Positions 36,343 to 47,057 of a stretch of DNA of 64,000 bases are shown here, one piece after another. The notes beneath the pieces were generated by a model. The model was not told where the DNA came from and made no database searches. It worked only from the letters and a program-made list of their open reading frames with translations. Position numbers and translations under genes: made by a program. Positions within the stretch are counted from its first letter, which is position 1, and every line of letters begins with the position of its first letter. This DNA is from Nocardioides sp. J54 (GTDB taxonomy: Bacteria > Actinomycetota > Actinomycetes > Propionibacteriales > Nocardioidaceae), in assembly GCF_000519005.1 (NCBI RefSeq), contig NZ_JAER01000017.1:1-64000 (forward strand). The letters are read 5' to 3'.

Positions 36343-37714
36343 CGGCGGCACCCAGCAGGACCGCGCCGCCCACCAGCCAGGCCGCGGTCGCGGTGCCGTC
36401 GCCCGGACCGGCCTGCCCGCCGCCGGCCGGGACGCTTGGGTTCTCCGGCACGACCACGGGGTCGGTGTCCGGGTCGGCACCGGGATCAGTGGGGTCGGGC
36501 TCGTCGACGCTGTCGGTCACGCCAGCGCTGTTGTTGCTGTCATCGGGGTCCTCCTCGTTCCCCTCGACCCGCGCGGAGTTGCGGACGCTGCCCTCGAGCT
36601 CCTCGGGGACCGTGGCCGTCACGGTCACCTCGGCGGTGTCGCCGGGGGCGAGCTCGCCGCTGCTGACGCAGGTCACGTCGTTGCCGGCGACCGAGCACTG
36701 GACGTCCTCGGCCGAGCTGGTGGCCGAGACGTCACCGAGGGTGTCCGGCACCGCGTCGGTCAGCGTCCAGCCGGTCGACCAGCCGTCGCCGTTGTTGGTG
36801 ACGCTCAGGGTGTAGGTGACGGTCGCACCGGGAGCGAACCCCGAGGACACCTTGGCCAGCGCCAGGTCGGCCGGGAGACCGGGGGAGGCGGCGCCGTCGT
36901 TGAGCGAGCTGGACGGACCGCTGCCGACCCGGAGCACCGTGAACACGGGCGTGGCGGACGCCGGCTGGTCGACGGCGATCCGCTCCACCTGGCCGGAGGC
37001 GTTGTGGGAGAAGCCGAGCGTGCCGTCGACGTAGGTCCACGCGGCTCCGGTGAACCCGGTGTCGACGCGGTTGTCGGCCAGCGTCCATTGCGACAGGGCA
37101 CCGGTCGACGGATCGATGCGGACGATGGTGCGGTTGGCGCCCAGGCCCCACAGGTAGCCCTGGGAGAACGTCCAGTCGGAGACCTCGCCGTAGGACACCA
37201 TGGTGCCGGGCAGGTCGATGGGGGCGCCGACCTGCTCGCCGGTGGCCGGGTCGATGACGTACATCTGGTCGTCGGACGTCACGGTGGCGTGGATATGGCC
37301 CGTGGCGGGGTTGATGGCGCCGACGTTGAAGCTGCTGCCGTCGATGGCCCAGGTCTGCGTGCCCACCCGGGTGACGACACCGTCCTGACCGATGCGGAGC
37401 AGCGAGCCGAGCGGATGGTCGGCCGAGTCGGCGGTCGCGAACCCGTACAGGAAGTCATCGGCGGTCGAGTAGCTGATGCCGTTGTACTGGACCCCAGCTG
37501 CGGTGCCCTCGTCGGAGAAGGTGAAGTTGCCGGCGGCATCAGGCTGCGCGACCTGCAGCTGGCTCGGGTCGCCCTGGACGATGAAGACGGTCGGGCGGGC
37601 AGGGTCGAAGGGGTCGCCCGGTGCGGCATGCGCAGCGGGGGCGAGCGACGTGGTCGACAGCGCACCCAGCGTGAGGGAGCCCGTGACGGCTGCGAGTCGG
37701 AGGGGGAGGTTCAT
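36296..37714 (-). CDS. Secreted surface protein with DUF11 domain and C-terminal anchor
   Basis: A 472-residue exported protein. Signal peptide (LRLAAVTGSLTLGALSTTS, cleavage near AHAAPG), a propeller-like region with repeated blocks (DPATGEQVGAPIDLPGT, DPSTGALSQWTL), a DUF11-type repeat (YTLSVTNNGDGWSTGWTL), an acidic Asp/Pro spacer, then VPAGGGQAG, a hydrophobic helix (about 437-456) and RRRPRGTRHS. The layout is that of a sortase substrate but the usual LPXTG is replaced by a VPAGG-like motif. The ATG follows a GAGGAG site. The sortase gene follows in the same direction. Confidence 0.8.
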   Translation of the reverse strand: MNLPLRLAAVTGSLTLGALSTTSLAPAAHAAPGDPFDPARPTVFIVQGDPSQLQVAQPDAAGNFTFSDEGTAAGVQYNGISYSTADDFLYGFATADSADHPLGSLLRIGQDGVVTRVGTQTWAIDGSSFNVGAINPATGHIHATVTSDDQMYVIDPATGEQVGAPIDLPGTMVSYGEVSDWTFSQGYLWGLGANRTIVRIDPSTGALSQWTLADNRVDTGFTGAAWTYVDGTLGFSHNASGQVERIAVDQPASATPVFTVLRVGSGPSSSLNDGAASPGLPADLALAKVSSGFAPGATVTYTLSVTNNGDGWSTGWTLTDAVPDTLGDVSATSSAEDVQCSVAGNDVTCVSSGELAPGDTAEVTVTATVPEELEGSVRNSARVEGNEEDPDDSNNSAGVTDSVDEPDPTDPGADPDTDPVVVPENPSVPAGGGQAGPGDGTATAAWLVGGAVLLGAAGGVLSRRRPRGTRHS

Positions 37715-37811
37715 CGAGGCGCTCCTCGGAGCTTGGAAGGGTACAGACAGCCGCATCCTCGGATGATCGGGACCGGGCACGGGGCCGGTTGCAGGATCCC
37801 GGGTCGGTTTG

Positions 37812-37827
37812 ACCCCCGGACAGGGGT
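37812..37827 (-). promoter_or_regulatory. Island palindrome, site A (surface protein operon)
   Basis: Reads ACCCCTGTCCGGGGGT on the minus strand, 97 bp upstream of the surface protein ATG at 37714. It is followed on that strand by CAAACCG, resembling GAATCCG after site B and CAATCGG after site D. Confidence 0.6.
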
Positions 37828-37898
37828 CGGGGCAGAGCCATGACCAACCGTGCGGGGGTCACGGCCAGGCATCCGGACGAACGGTGGCGGGACAGCAA

Positions 37899-37938
37899 CA
37901 GGGCCCGGGCCCGCCGTACGTGGCGGGACCGGGCCCTG
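37899..37938 (-). terminator. Nested hairpin after the glycine-rich surface protein gene
   Basis: CAGGGCCCGG pairs with CCGGGCCCTG and, inside, CCCGCC pairs with GGCGGG. The 54-bp block 37893-37946 is 81% identical without gaps to 36235-36288, including a paired T-A to C-G change in the inner stem. It starts 26 bases after the gene's stop codon. Confidence 0.65.
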
Positions 37939-37964
37939 GGGTGCCTCCTGCGACGGGGACGGGG

Positions 37965-39785
37965 TCAGGACCGGGGAGCGACCCGGGCACCCGTGGCGGG
38001 GACGCCGGGCAGCGGCGGCCGGGCGGTGACCCGGGCCGTCGAGGGTGCTGACTCGACCAGGCGCCCGCTCGGGGTCCGGCCGCGGACCGTGGCGGTGTTG
38101 TCGATGCGGCCACGGTTCAGGTCCGCGCGGGTGACCCGGTAGGTCGCCGTGCAGACGATGACCTGCTGCGGTGCCAGGCCGCTCTGCGCCGCCCTGGGAC
38201 ACGTCGGCCGGAGCGTGCCGCGACCGGAGAACGCGCCTTCGACGATCCGGATCGGCTTCAGCTCGATGTTCCCGGTGTTGCGCACCCGGAAGGTGTAGGT
38301 GACCTTCTGGCCGACCCGGGTGACCTTCGTTCTGCTCGCCTTCTTCACGAGGCGGAGACCGGGCTTCGCCGACTTCACCACCGCCGATGCGGTGTTGTTG
38401 TCCTGGTTGCCGCGGTCGGTCACGCTCACGGTGTTCTTGATCGCGTAGGGCTCGGTGTAGGTCTGGCGGTAGCGCACGGTGAGCTGCTCGCGCACGTCCA
38501 GGCCCCGCACACCGAGCTCCCCGACCGGCTGCGAGCAGTCGAGGACACCGGTGGCGATCACCTCGCCGACCGCCACGTCGCAGGTGAACGGTGCGCCCTT
38601 GCTCGACCGCACGCTGAGGAGGGTGGCGCCCGTCGCCTTCGGGTCGGTGATGGTGACGGTGTCGCCCAGGCCCATCCGCTCGGCGCCGTTGTTGGTCACG
38701 ACGACCTTGAAGGTCACGGGGACGCCCGGCTCGAAGACCTTCGAGCCGGCCGACTTCGCCACGGTCAGGTCGTAGGTGCACGGCTCCCAGTCGAGCTGCG
38801 CGGTGCCGTTGCGGCCGCCACCGTTGGGCGCGAGCGCCTCGCCCGAGTCGGGTGCGGGTGCGATGAACGAGGCGCCGGTGTCAGCCGTGGCGAAGTAGCT
38901 GGAGCCGCCTCCGCCACCGCCACCGATGATGCCGCCGTTGACACCGCTCACGTCGCCGACCGTGGACGCGCCGCCGCCACCGCCGGTGTAGCCGGCACCG
39001 CCGCCGCCGCCCTGGTCGGCCGAGGCGTCGGTACCGCCGGTCCCTCCGTTGCGGCCGACACCCGCCAGCCCGCTGAGGGCTGCGTCGTTGGGGTGGACCC
39101 CGCCGGCGCCGGGCAGGCTGGTCCCGCCGCCGGCTCCGCCGCCGGGGGCACCGGGGGCGGAGTCGTCATTGCCGGCGGCGCCTTCCTGGCCGGCCCACAC
39201 GCCGGGCCCTTCGACGACGCCCGCGTGACCACCCCCGCCGGCATCCGGGTTGTGCCCGCCGCCCGACCCGCCGCCTCCGCCGGCGAGGGCGACCTCCGTG
39301 CCGTTGATGGCGAAGCTGGTGTAGCCGCCACCGCCGGCGCCACGGTGCGTACCGGGACCGCCCTCACCGCCCTGGTCGTCGCCGGAGACGCCGCCGGGAC
39401 CGCCGCTGCTCCCGCCCGTTCCGACGACCAGGTCGAGGACGTCGGTCGGTGCGACGGGGATGCGGAAGGAGATCCGGGCGCCCTGGCCACCTCCGACCTG
39501 GTCCGGGTCGTCCTCGCCGGGGTTCTCGTCGTCCTCGGCACCCGAGACGGCGGTGCCGCCGTTGGCGCCCTCGATCGTGACGACCGCGGCACAGGCGCCG
39601 GGGGCGGCGCCCAGGCGGTGGACGCCGGGTCCCAGCGTGGTGGTCTCGGCCTCGGGGGCCGGGTCGGCCAGCGCGGCCGGGACGCCGAGGGGTGCGATGA
39701 CCAGTGCGCCGGCCGCGAGCGCGGCGACGCCGGCGATGCGCACCGGGGACAGCGGTCCTGTGGGTCTTGTCGTCGAGAAGTTCAT
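37965..39785 (-). CDS. Secreted glycine-rich surface protein with two DUF11-like domains
   Basis: A 606-residue exported protein. Signal peptide (IAGVAALAAGALVIAPLGVP, ALA-DP cleavage), a Gly-rich region of about 270 residues with GGGGYTSFAINGTEVALAGG-type blocks as in Gly-rich adhesins, then two DUF11-like beta domains (DLTVAKSAGSKVFEPGVPVT; LRLVKKASRTKVTRVGQKVT). The protein ends in LPGVPATGARVAPRS: a VPATG sortase-like motif but no membrane helix after it, unlike its neighbour. The ATG at 39785 puts the signal peptide first; an ATG at 39851 is possible but would cover site B. Confidence 0.78.
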   Translation of the reverse strand: MNFSTTRPTGPLSPVRIAGVAALAAGALVIAPLGVPAALADPAPEAETTTLGPGVHRLGAAPGACAAVVTIEGANGGTAVSGAEDDENPGEDDPDQVGGGQGARISFRIPVAPTDVLDLVVGTGGSSGGPGGVSGDDQGGEGGPGTHRGAGGGGYTSFAINGTEVALAGGGGGSGGGHNPDAGGGGHAGVVEGPGVWAGQEGAAGNDDSAPGAPGGGAGGGTSLPGAGGVHPNDAALSGLAGVGRNGGTGGTDASADQGGGGGAGYTGGGGGASTVGDVSGVNGGIIGGGGGGGSSYFATADTGASFIAPAPDSGEALAPNGGGRNGTAQLDWEPCTYDLTVAKSAGSKVFEPGVPVTFKVVVTNNGAERMGLGDTVTITDPKATGATLLSVRSSKGAPFTCDVAVGEVIATGVLDCSQPVGELGVRGLDVREQLTVRYRQTYTEPYAIKNTVSVTDRGNQDNNTASAVVKSAKPGLRLVKKASRTKVTRVGQKVTYTFRVRNTGNIELKPIRIVEGAFSGRGTLRPTCPRAAQSGLAPQQVIVCTATYRVTRADLNRGRIDNTATVRGRTPSGRLVESAPSTARVTARPPLPGVPATGARVAPRS

Positions 39786-39849
39786 GGCCGGGAGTTTCCT
39801 CAGGCCGCTCGGGGGGTGTCCCGGACTTCGCCGGCGTGAGGACGGATTC

Positions 39850-39865
39850 ACCCCTGTACGGGGGT
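39850..39865. promoter_or_regulatory. Island palindrome, site B (glycine-rich protein gene)
   Basis: ACCCCTGTACGGGGGT, 15 of 16 bases of a perfect palindrome around GTAC apart from the T/G pair, 64 bp upstream of the glycine-rich protein start. Confidence 0.62.
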
Positions 39866-39883
39866 CAGGCCAGGCCGCGGCGT

Positions 39884-39899
39884 ACCCCTGTCCGGGGGA
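39884..39899. promoter_or_regulatory. Island palindrome, site C
   Basis: ACCCCTGTCCGGGGGA, centred 34 bp from site B and just after the second sortase's stop. With site B it forms a pair upstream of the glycine-rich protein gene. Confidence 0.55.
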
Positions 39900-39905
39900 C
39901 GCCGG

Positions 39906-40580
39906 TCACCGCGCGCCGACAGGGCTGGCGTACCAGACCGTGCGGTGGGTCCAGCGTCCCGGCCCCAGGCGCCTGCCGGAGCACACCACGACCACCAGCT
40001 GCTCGGGCCCCCACGAGCGGAACGTGCGGGCCCGTGGCACCGCGTCGGCGCGGTACTGGCGGCGTTCGGTGACGCGGTAGCAGGCGCGCAGGGCGCCGTC
40101 GTGATTGCGCAGGACCAGGCGCGCGCCCACCCGGGTCCGGCGCAGGAGCGCGTTGCCGAGGGCCGATCCGTCCGGCCAGGTGTGGGCCACGAGCACCACC
40201 GAGCCCCGCCCGCTGCCCGGCCGGGTCTGGTCGTCCCAGCCGGCGAGCCACTTGCCTGCGCGGGTGCGCGGCGGCGTCCCGATCGCGCCGCTCCTGGTGC
40301 GCGGCACACGGACGACGCGCACAGCCCGGGCCGGGGCGGACAGCCGCAACCGAGCCGGCCGGAAGGCGCGAGCCGGTCTGGTGCAGGTCCCGGTGCTCGT
40401 CGCGCTCGTCAGGGCGAGGGCCGCCGGTGCGGCCGCGGGGACCGGGACAGGGCCTGGCGTGGTGGCCAGTGCCACCAGCGTGCCCGCCACCAGGGTCACC
40501 GCCAGCACGGTGACCGCTGCCCGGCGAGCAAGGTGGGGGCCGCCGGGGCCGGTCGCCGACCTGTGTCGTTCACTGTGCAC
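39906..40580 (-). CDS. Class F-type sortase (second of two)
   Basis: A 224-residue sortase. Membrane helix near the N-terminus (AAVTVLAVTLVAGTLVAL) after a basic head, catalytic His in GSVVLVAHTWPDGSALGNALL, Cys in QLVVVVCSGRRLGPGRWTHR and a following Arg. The HTWPDG block is typical of actinobacterial class F enzymes. The GTG at 40580 lies 6 bases after a TACCGT box. It shares little sequence with the first sortase, so the two probably serve different substrates or attachment steps (inference). Confidence 0.82.
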   Translation of the reverse strand: MHSERHRSATGPGGPHLARRAAVTVLAVTLVAGTLVALATTPGPVPVPAAAPAALALTSATSTGTCTRPARAFRPARLRLSAPARAVRVVRVPRTRSGAIGTPPRTRAGKWLAGWDDQTRPGSGRGSVVLVAHTWPDGSALGNALLRRTRVGARLVLRNHDGALRACYRVTERRQYRADAVPRARTFRSWGPEQLVVVVCSGRRLGPGRWTHRTVWYASPVGAR

Positions 40581-40586
40581 AGCCGG

Positions 40587-40659
40587 ACGGTAGCCAGCGG
40601 GGGAGCGCGTGCGGTCCGCGATGGAGCGAGCCGTGCCCGATTGCCCCCTGAACGGGGGC
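40587..40659 (-). promoter_or_regulatory. Second sortase promoter with island palindrome, site D
   Basis: A -10-like TACCGT (40587-40592, minus strand) ends 6 bases before the sortase GTG. Site D, CCCCCTGAACGGGGGC (40644-40659), is 63 bp upstream of the start. The 343-bp gap to gyrB contains no gene. Confidence 0.55.
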
Positions 40660-40803
40660 CCTGGTGTGCCGCCCGATCGCGGGCGCCGCCGTACCCGCCC
40701 CCATCGGCCCCCCTGCTCGGCGCTCCGATCGGCGTTTGCGGGTCTTGTGCGGCGTGTTTTCGGCAGGGGACGTCCCCCCGCGGGGCCCGGGTACGTGTCC
40801 TGG

Positions 40804-40823
40804 GGCCCTGAACGGGATAGAAT
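40804..40823 (+). promoter_or_regulatory. gyrB promoter with a half-conserved island motif
   Basis: TAGAAT (40818-40823) is a strong -10 box, leaving a leader of about 95 bases before gyrB. The bases just before it, CCCTGAACGGG, repeat the core of site D. No clear -35 box. Confidence 0.5.
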
Positions 40824-40923
40824 GGGTTCCTGGCCGGGACTGCGCCTCCGCGGCGCCTGACTCGGCCTTCGCCATGCCATCGGCAGTGGCGGACACACCC
40901 CGATGCAGAACAGAGGTCACCGC

Positions 40924-42999
40924 GTGTCGACAGACGACTTGGTCCCCGAGTACGACGCCTCCGCGATCCAGGTCCTCGAGGGACTCGAAGCGGTCCGCAA
41001 GCGCCCCGGCATGTACATCGGCTCGACCGGCGAGCGCGGCCTGCACCACCTCATCTGGGAGATCGTGGACAACGCGGTCGACGAGTCGCTCGCGGGCTAC
41101 TGCGACACCATCAACGTGACCTTCAACGACGACGGCTCGGTCAGCGTGGAGGACAACGGGCGCGGCATCCCGACCGACACCGCGCCGGGCCAGGACCTGC
41201 CGGCCGCGACGCTGGCGCTGACGGTGCTGCACGCCGGCGGCAAGTTCGGCGGTGGCGGCTACAAGGTGTCCGGCGGCCTGCACGGCGTCGGCTCGTCGGT
41301 CGTGAACGCGCTGTCGACCCACCTGCGGATGGAGATCAAGAACCGCGGCCGGGTCTGGGAGCAGGAGTTCACCAAGGGCGTCCCGGACTACGACCTGCGC
41401 GAGGTCCGCCCGATGGAGGACGGCGAGCGCACGGGCACGACCATCACCTGGTGGGCCTCGCCCGAGGTCTTCGAGACCACCGAGTACAACCTCGAGACGG
41501 TCTCCGCCCGCTTCCGCGAGATGGCCTTCCTCAACAAGGGCCTCAAGATCGTCCTGCGTGACGCCCGGCCCAAGGCCGAGCAGGTCCTCGAGGCCGTCGA
41601 GGACGGCACCTCCGAGCTGAGCCAGGACACCCAGGAGCGCTTCCGCTCCGGCGAGATCCACGCCGTCGAGGGTGCCGACCACAAGGTCCTCGAGCAGGTC
41701 TTCCAGTTCGAGCGCGGCCTGGCCGACTACGTCGACTTCCTCAACCAGCGCAAGCAGCCGATCTCCCCGATCATCCCGTTCGAGGCCGAGACCGGTGCCG
41801 ACGCGCCGAACTCGATGAGCCTCGAGGTCGCCATGCAGTGGCAGGCGTCGTCGTACAACGAGTCGGTCCACACCTTCGCCAACAACATCAACACCCCCGA
41901 GGGCGGCACGCACGAGGAGGGCTTCCGGGCGGCGCTCACCTCGCTGATCAACCGCTGGGGCGAGGAGTGGGGCCTGATCAAGAAGAAGGAGGACAGGCTC
42001 ACCGGTGACGACATCCGTGAGGGCCTGACCGCCATCATCAGCCTCAAGATCTCCGAGCCGCAGTTCGAGGGCCAGACCAAGGCCAAGCTCGGCAACACCG
42101 AGGCCAAGGGCTTCGTGCAGTCGGTCGTCAACGACCAGCTCGGCGACTGGCTGGAGAAGAACCCGACCGAGGGCAAGGAGATCATCCGCAAGGCGCAGGC
42201 CGCGGCGACCGCGCGCATCGCGGCCCGCAAGGCGCGCGACCTCGCCCGCAACCGCAAGGGCCTGCTCGGCGGCGGCGGCCTGCCGGGCAAGCTGCGCGAC
42301 TGCAGCTCGCGCGACCCGGAGGAGTGCGAGGTCTTCATCGTCGAGGGTGACTCCGCCGGCGGCTCGGCGGTCATGGGCCGCGACAACCGGATCCAGGCGA
42401 TCCTCCCGATCCGCGGCAAGATCCTCAACGTCGAGAAGGCCCGCATCGACAAGGTCCTGGCCAACCAGGAGGTCCAGGCGATCATCTCCGCACTGGGCAC
42501 CGGCGTGCACGAGGAGTTCGACCTCGACAAGCTGCGCTACCACAAGATCGTGCTCATGGCCGACGCGGACGTCGACGGCCACCACATCAACACCCTGCTG
42601 CTGACCCTGCTCTTCCGGTTCATGCGCCCGCTGATCGAGGCTGGCCACGTCTACCTCGCCCAGCCGCCGCTCTACCGGATCAAGTGGAACAAGCCGGCCG
42701 AGCACGAGTACGTCTACTCCGACGCCGAGCGCGACGCCGTCATGCGTGACGGCCTCGAGCAGGGCAAGAAGCTCCCCAAGGAAGCTCCGATCCAGCGCTA
42801 CAAGGGTCTGGGCGAGATGAACGCCGACGAGCTGTGGGAGACCACCCTCGACCCCGACCAGCGCGTGCTGCTGCAGGTGACCCTGGAGGACGCGGCGCAG
42901 GCCGACGAGATCTTCTCGATCCTCATGGGCGAGGACGTCGAGCAGCGCCGCTCCTTCATCCAGCGCAACGCCAAGGACGTCCGATTCCTCGATATCTAG
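40924..42999 (+). CDS. gyrB: DNA gyrase subunit B
   Basis: A 691-residue ATPase subunit of gyrase, which supercoils DNA. The start of the family is [20 protein letters not shown], the GHKL ATPase motifs follow ([33 protein letters not shown]), and the TOPRIM part has [15 protein letters not shown] and [14 protein letters not shown] take the GTG at 40924, which has AGAGG 7 bases upstream; an ATG at 40903 is the alternative. gyrA follows after 51 bp. Confidence 0.97.
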   Translation: MSTDDLVPEYDASAIQVLEGLEAVRKRPGMYIGSTGERGLHHLIWEIVDNAVDESLAGYCDTINVTFNDDGSVSVEDNGRGIPTDTAPGQDLPAATLALTVLHAGGKFGGGGYKVSGGLHGVGSSVVNALSTHLRMEIKNRGRVWEQEFTKGVPDYDLREVRPMEDGERTGTTITWWASPEVFETTEYNLETVSARFREMAFLNKGLKIVLRDARPKAEQVLEAVEDGTSELSQDTQERFRSGEIHAVEGADHKVLEQVFQFERGLADYVDFLNQRKQPISPIIPFEAETGADAPNSMSLEVAMQWQASSYNESVHTFANNINTPEGGTHEEGFRAALTSLINRWGEEWGLIKKKEDRLTGDDIREGLTAIISLKISEPQFEGQTKAKLGNTEAKGFVQSVVNDQLGDWLEKNPTEGKEIIRKAQAAATARIAARKARDLARNRKGLLGGGGLPGKLRDCSSRDPEECEVFIVEGDSAGGSAVMGRDNRIQAILPIRGKILNVEKARIDKVLANQEVQAIISALGTGVHEEFDLDKLRYHKIVLMADADVDGHHINTLLLTLLFRFMRPLIEAGHVYLAQPPLYRIKWNKPAEHEYVYSDAERDAVMRDGLEQGKKLPKEAPIQRYKGLGEMNADELWETTLDPDQRVLLQVTLEDAAQADEIFSILMGEDVEQRRSFIQRNAKDVRFLDI

Positions 43000-43050
43000 G
43001 TCTCTAGCAACTTTCCTAGACATCGTTAGAACGAACCAGAGAGAGCAATC

Positions 43051-45743
<2,693 letters not shown>

Positions 45744-45744
<1 letters not shown>

Positions 45745-46250
45745 TGACTGAGCGCGTCGAGGACACGACGGCGGTACGCCCGCCGCTGGAGGGGCCCATC
45801 GGCTCCCCGGTGACCCCGGCGCGCCCCGTCCAGGCCGGCCCCACGGTCAACCCGCCGGCGGGGGCGCCGCGTCCGCGCGCCCCCCGCCGGGCCCGGCTGC
45901 GGCTCACCCGCGTCGACCCCTGGTCGGTCATGAAGACCTCGTTCCTGCTCTCCATCGCCTTCGCGGTCGTCACCGTGGTCTCGGTCGCGATGGTCTGGCA
46001 GGTGCTCGGCGCCGCCGGCGTGTGGGAGTCGATCAACTCCACCATCCAGGAGAGCATCGGCGGCGAGGACGTCGCCGGCTTCCGGATCGAGGACTACGTC
46101 GGCACCAGCCGCGTGCTCGGGTTCACGATGCTCGTGGCCGCCATCGACGTCGTACTCATCACCGCGGCGGCGACCCTCATCGCCTTCCTCTACAACATGT
46201 CCGCCGCCCTGCTCGGCGGCATCGAGATCACGCTCGCCGAGGACGCCTGA
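45744..46250 (+). CDS. DUF3566 membrane protein
   Basis: A 168-residue protein found after gyrA in nearly all actinobacteria (Rv0007 type). A Pro/Arg-rich cytoplasmic head of about 55 residues, then RLRLTRVDPWSVMKTSF leads into two membrane helices (about 66-86 and 126-150). Function is not established; the head differs in length between species. Translationally coupled to gyrA (TGATG). Confidence 0.9.
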
Positions 46251-46255
46251 GCGAC

Positions 46256-46283
46256 GCTGTTCATTCACGGTGAATGAAGCAGC
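46256..46283 (+). terminator. Palindromic hairpin after the gyrA-DUF3566 unit
   Basis: TTCATTCAC-G-GTGAATGAA (46260-46278) is a perfect 9-1-9 palindrome flanked by pairing GCTG and CAGC; CTCGTTTTG follows. Likely a terminator; an operator role cannot be excluded. Confidence 0.55.
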
Positions 46284-46289
46284 CTCGTT

Positions 46290-46319
46290 TTGTCGCTCCC
46301 GAACCTGCTCGGGTAAGGT
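46290..46319 (+). promoter_or_regulatory. tRNA-Ile promoter
   Basis: TTGTCG (46290-46295), 18-bp spacer, TAAGGT (46314-46319), 51 bp before the tRNA. Confidence 0.55.
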
Positions 46320-46370
46320 TCCGTCTCGGCTTGCTGCCGCGGGGCTTCCACCCAGAGCGGCTCGCCACCC

Positions 46371-46444
46371 GGGCCTATAGCTCAGACGGTTAGAGCACCA
46401 CACTGATAATGTGGGGGTCAGAGGTTCAAGTCCTCTTAGGCCCA
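46371..46444 (+). tRNA. tRNA-Ile (anticodon GAT)
   Basis: 74 bases; acceptor stem GGGCCTA pairs with TAGGCCC, discriminator A, T-arm GAGGTTCAAGTCCTC, anticodon loop CTGATAA in a CCACA/TGTGG stem. CCA is not encoded. Conserved position after gyrA in actinobacteria. Confidence 0.97.
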
Positions 46445-46449
46445 CCGGA

Positions 46450-46484
46450 AAGCCCCGGCCGCGACTCGCGGACCGGGGCTTCTT
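46450..46484 (+). terminator. Terminator after tRNA-Ile
   Basis: AAGCCCCGG (46450-46458) pairs with CCGGGGCTT (46473-46481), with an inner GCG/CGC pair, followed by CTT. Confidence 0.6.
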
Positions 46485-46505
46485 GGGAAGAACGGGAGTG
46501 TTGGC

Positions 46506-46631
46506 ATGAAGAAGGTCCTCCTCGCGGCCCTCGCCGCAGTGGGCGTCGTCGTCGCCGGCAAGAAGCTCCAGGAGAGCAAGGCGGAGCAGGCCCTCTGGGC
46601 CGAGGCCACCGACAAGCTCCCGAAGAACTGA
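46506..46631 (+). CDS. DLW-39-like small membrane protein
   Basis: A 41-residue protein: a basic start MKKVLL, one hydrophobic helix ([12 protein letters not shown]), [10 protein letters not shown], then [12 protein letters not shown]. The short conserved C-terminal LW-A-T motif and the location between tRNA-Ile and tRNA-Ala match the DLW-39 family known from Streptomyces. Function unknown. GGGAG lies 9 bases before the ATG. Confidence 0.75.
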   Translation: MKKVLLAALAAVGVVVAGKKLQESKAEQALWAEATDKLPKN

Positions 46632-46639
46632 ATCCCACC

Positions 46640-46657
46640 GGGGGTCCACCGACCCCC
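46640..46657 (+). terminator. Short hairpin after the DLW-39-like gene
   Basis: GGGGGTC pairs with GACCCCC around CACC, 8 bases after the stop and just before tRNA-Ala. No T tract. Confidence 0.4.
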
Positions 46658-46662
46658 ACCAC

Positions 46663-46735
46663 GGGGCCTTGGCGCAATTGGTAGCGCACCTGCTTTGCAA
46701 GCAGGGGGTTAGGGGTTCGAGTCCCCTAGGCTCCA
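46663..46735 (+). tRNA. tRNA-Ala (anticodon TGC)
   Basis: 73 bases; acceptor stem GGGGCCT pairs with AGGCTCC (one G-U pair), discriminator A; anticodon loop TTTGCAA in a CTGCT-type stem; T-arm AGGGGTTCGAGTCCCCT. Forms the standard pair with tRNA-Ile. Confidence 0.97.
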
Positions 46736-46742
46736 CTCGACG

Positions 46743-46766
46743 AAACCGCAGGCCAGCCTGCGGTTT
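46743..46766 (+). terminator. Terminator after tRNA-Ala
   Basis: AAACCGCAGG pairs perfectly with CCTGCGGTTT around CCAG. Confidence 0.75.
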
Positions 46767-46899
46767 CTGGCGTTTCAAGAGCGGTCGGGTTTGTCGCTCT
46801 CACGACTGAGTTCAAGGATGCCGGGTGGGTGTGAGCCGACCTGTCGTTCGACGTGGACGCGCTCGCATCACCGTTCGTCATTGCGGCTGACAAGTGTTC

Positions 46900-46923
46900 G
46901 GTGTTCGGTAGTGACCGAACACC
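46900..46923. repeat. Perfect 10-bp inverted repeat in the tRNA-Ala to NERD gap
   Basis: GGTGTTCGGT and ACCGAACACC are separated by AGTG. The 322-bp gap 46736-47057 holds this and the tRNA terminator, and I see no gene in it. Confidence 0.55.
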
Positions 46924-47057
46924 AAAGCCTGGGCGAGGACGCGTCGTCGCACAGGTGCGCTTCTTCGCCCTGACTCTTCTCCGGCGAGCCTGGGGAGTAC
47001 GTCAGTCGGAACTCGACGATTCGATCAGTTCGGTGTCCCCCATGGACGCAGGGGTCA

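Noticed and set aside
37800-37960. Decayed copy of the sortase 5' end after the glycine-rich protein gene
   Set aside because: A frame here resembles the sortase head (RARALLL), but the similarity is confined to the 54-bp hairpin block and shows compensatory base changes, so a shared RNA hairpin explains it better.
46720-47057. Possible integrase attachment site at the tRNA-Ala 3' end
   Set aside because: No second copy of the tRNA end is visible downstream and there is no integrase gene in the window.
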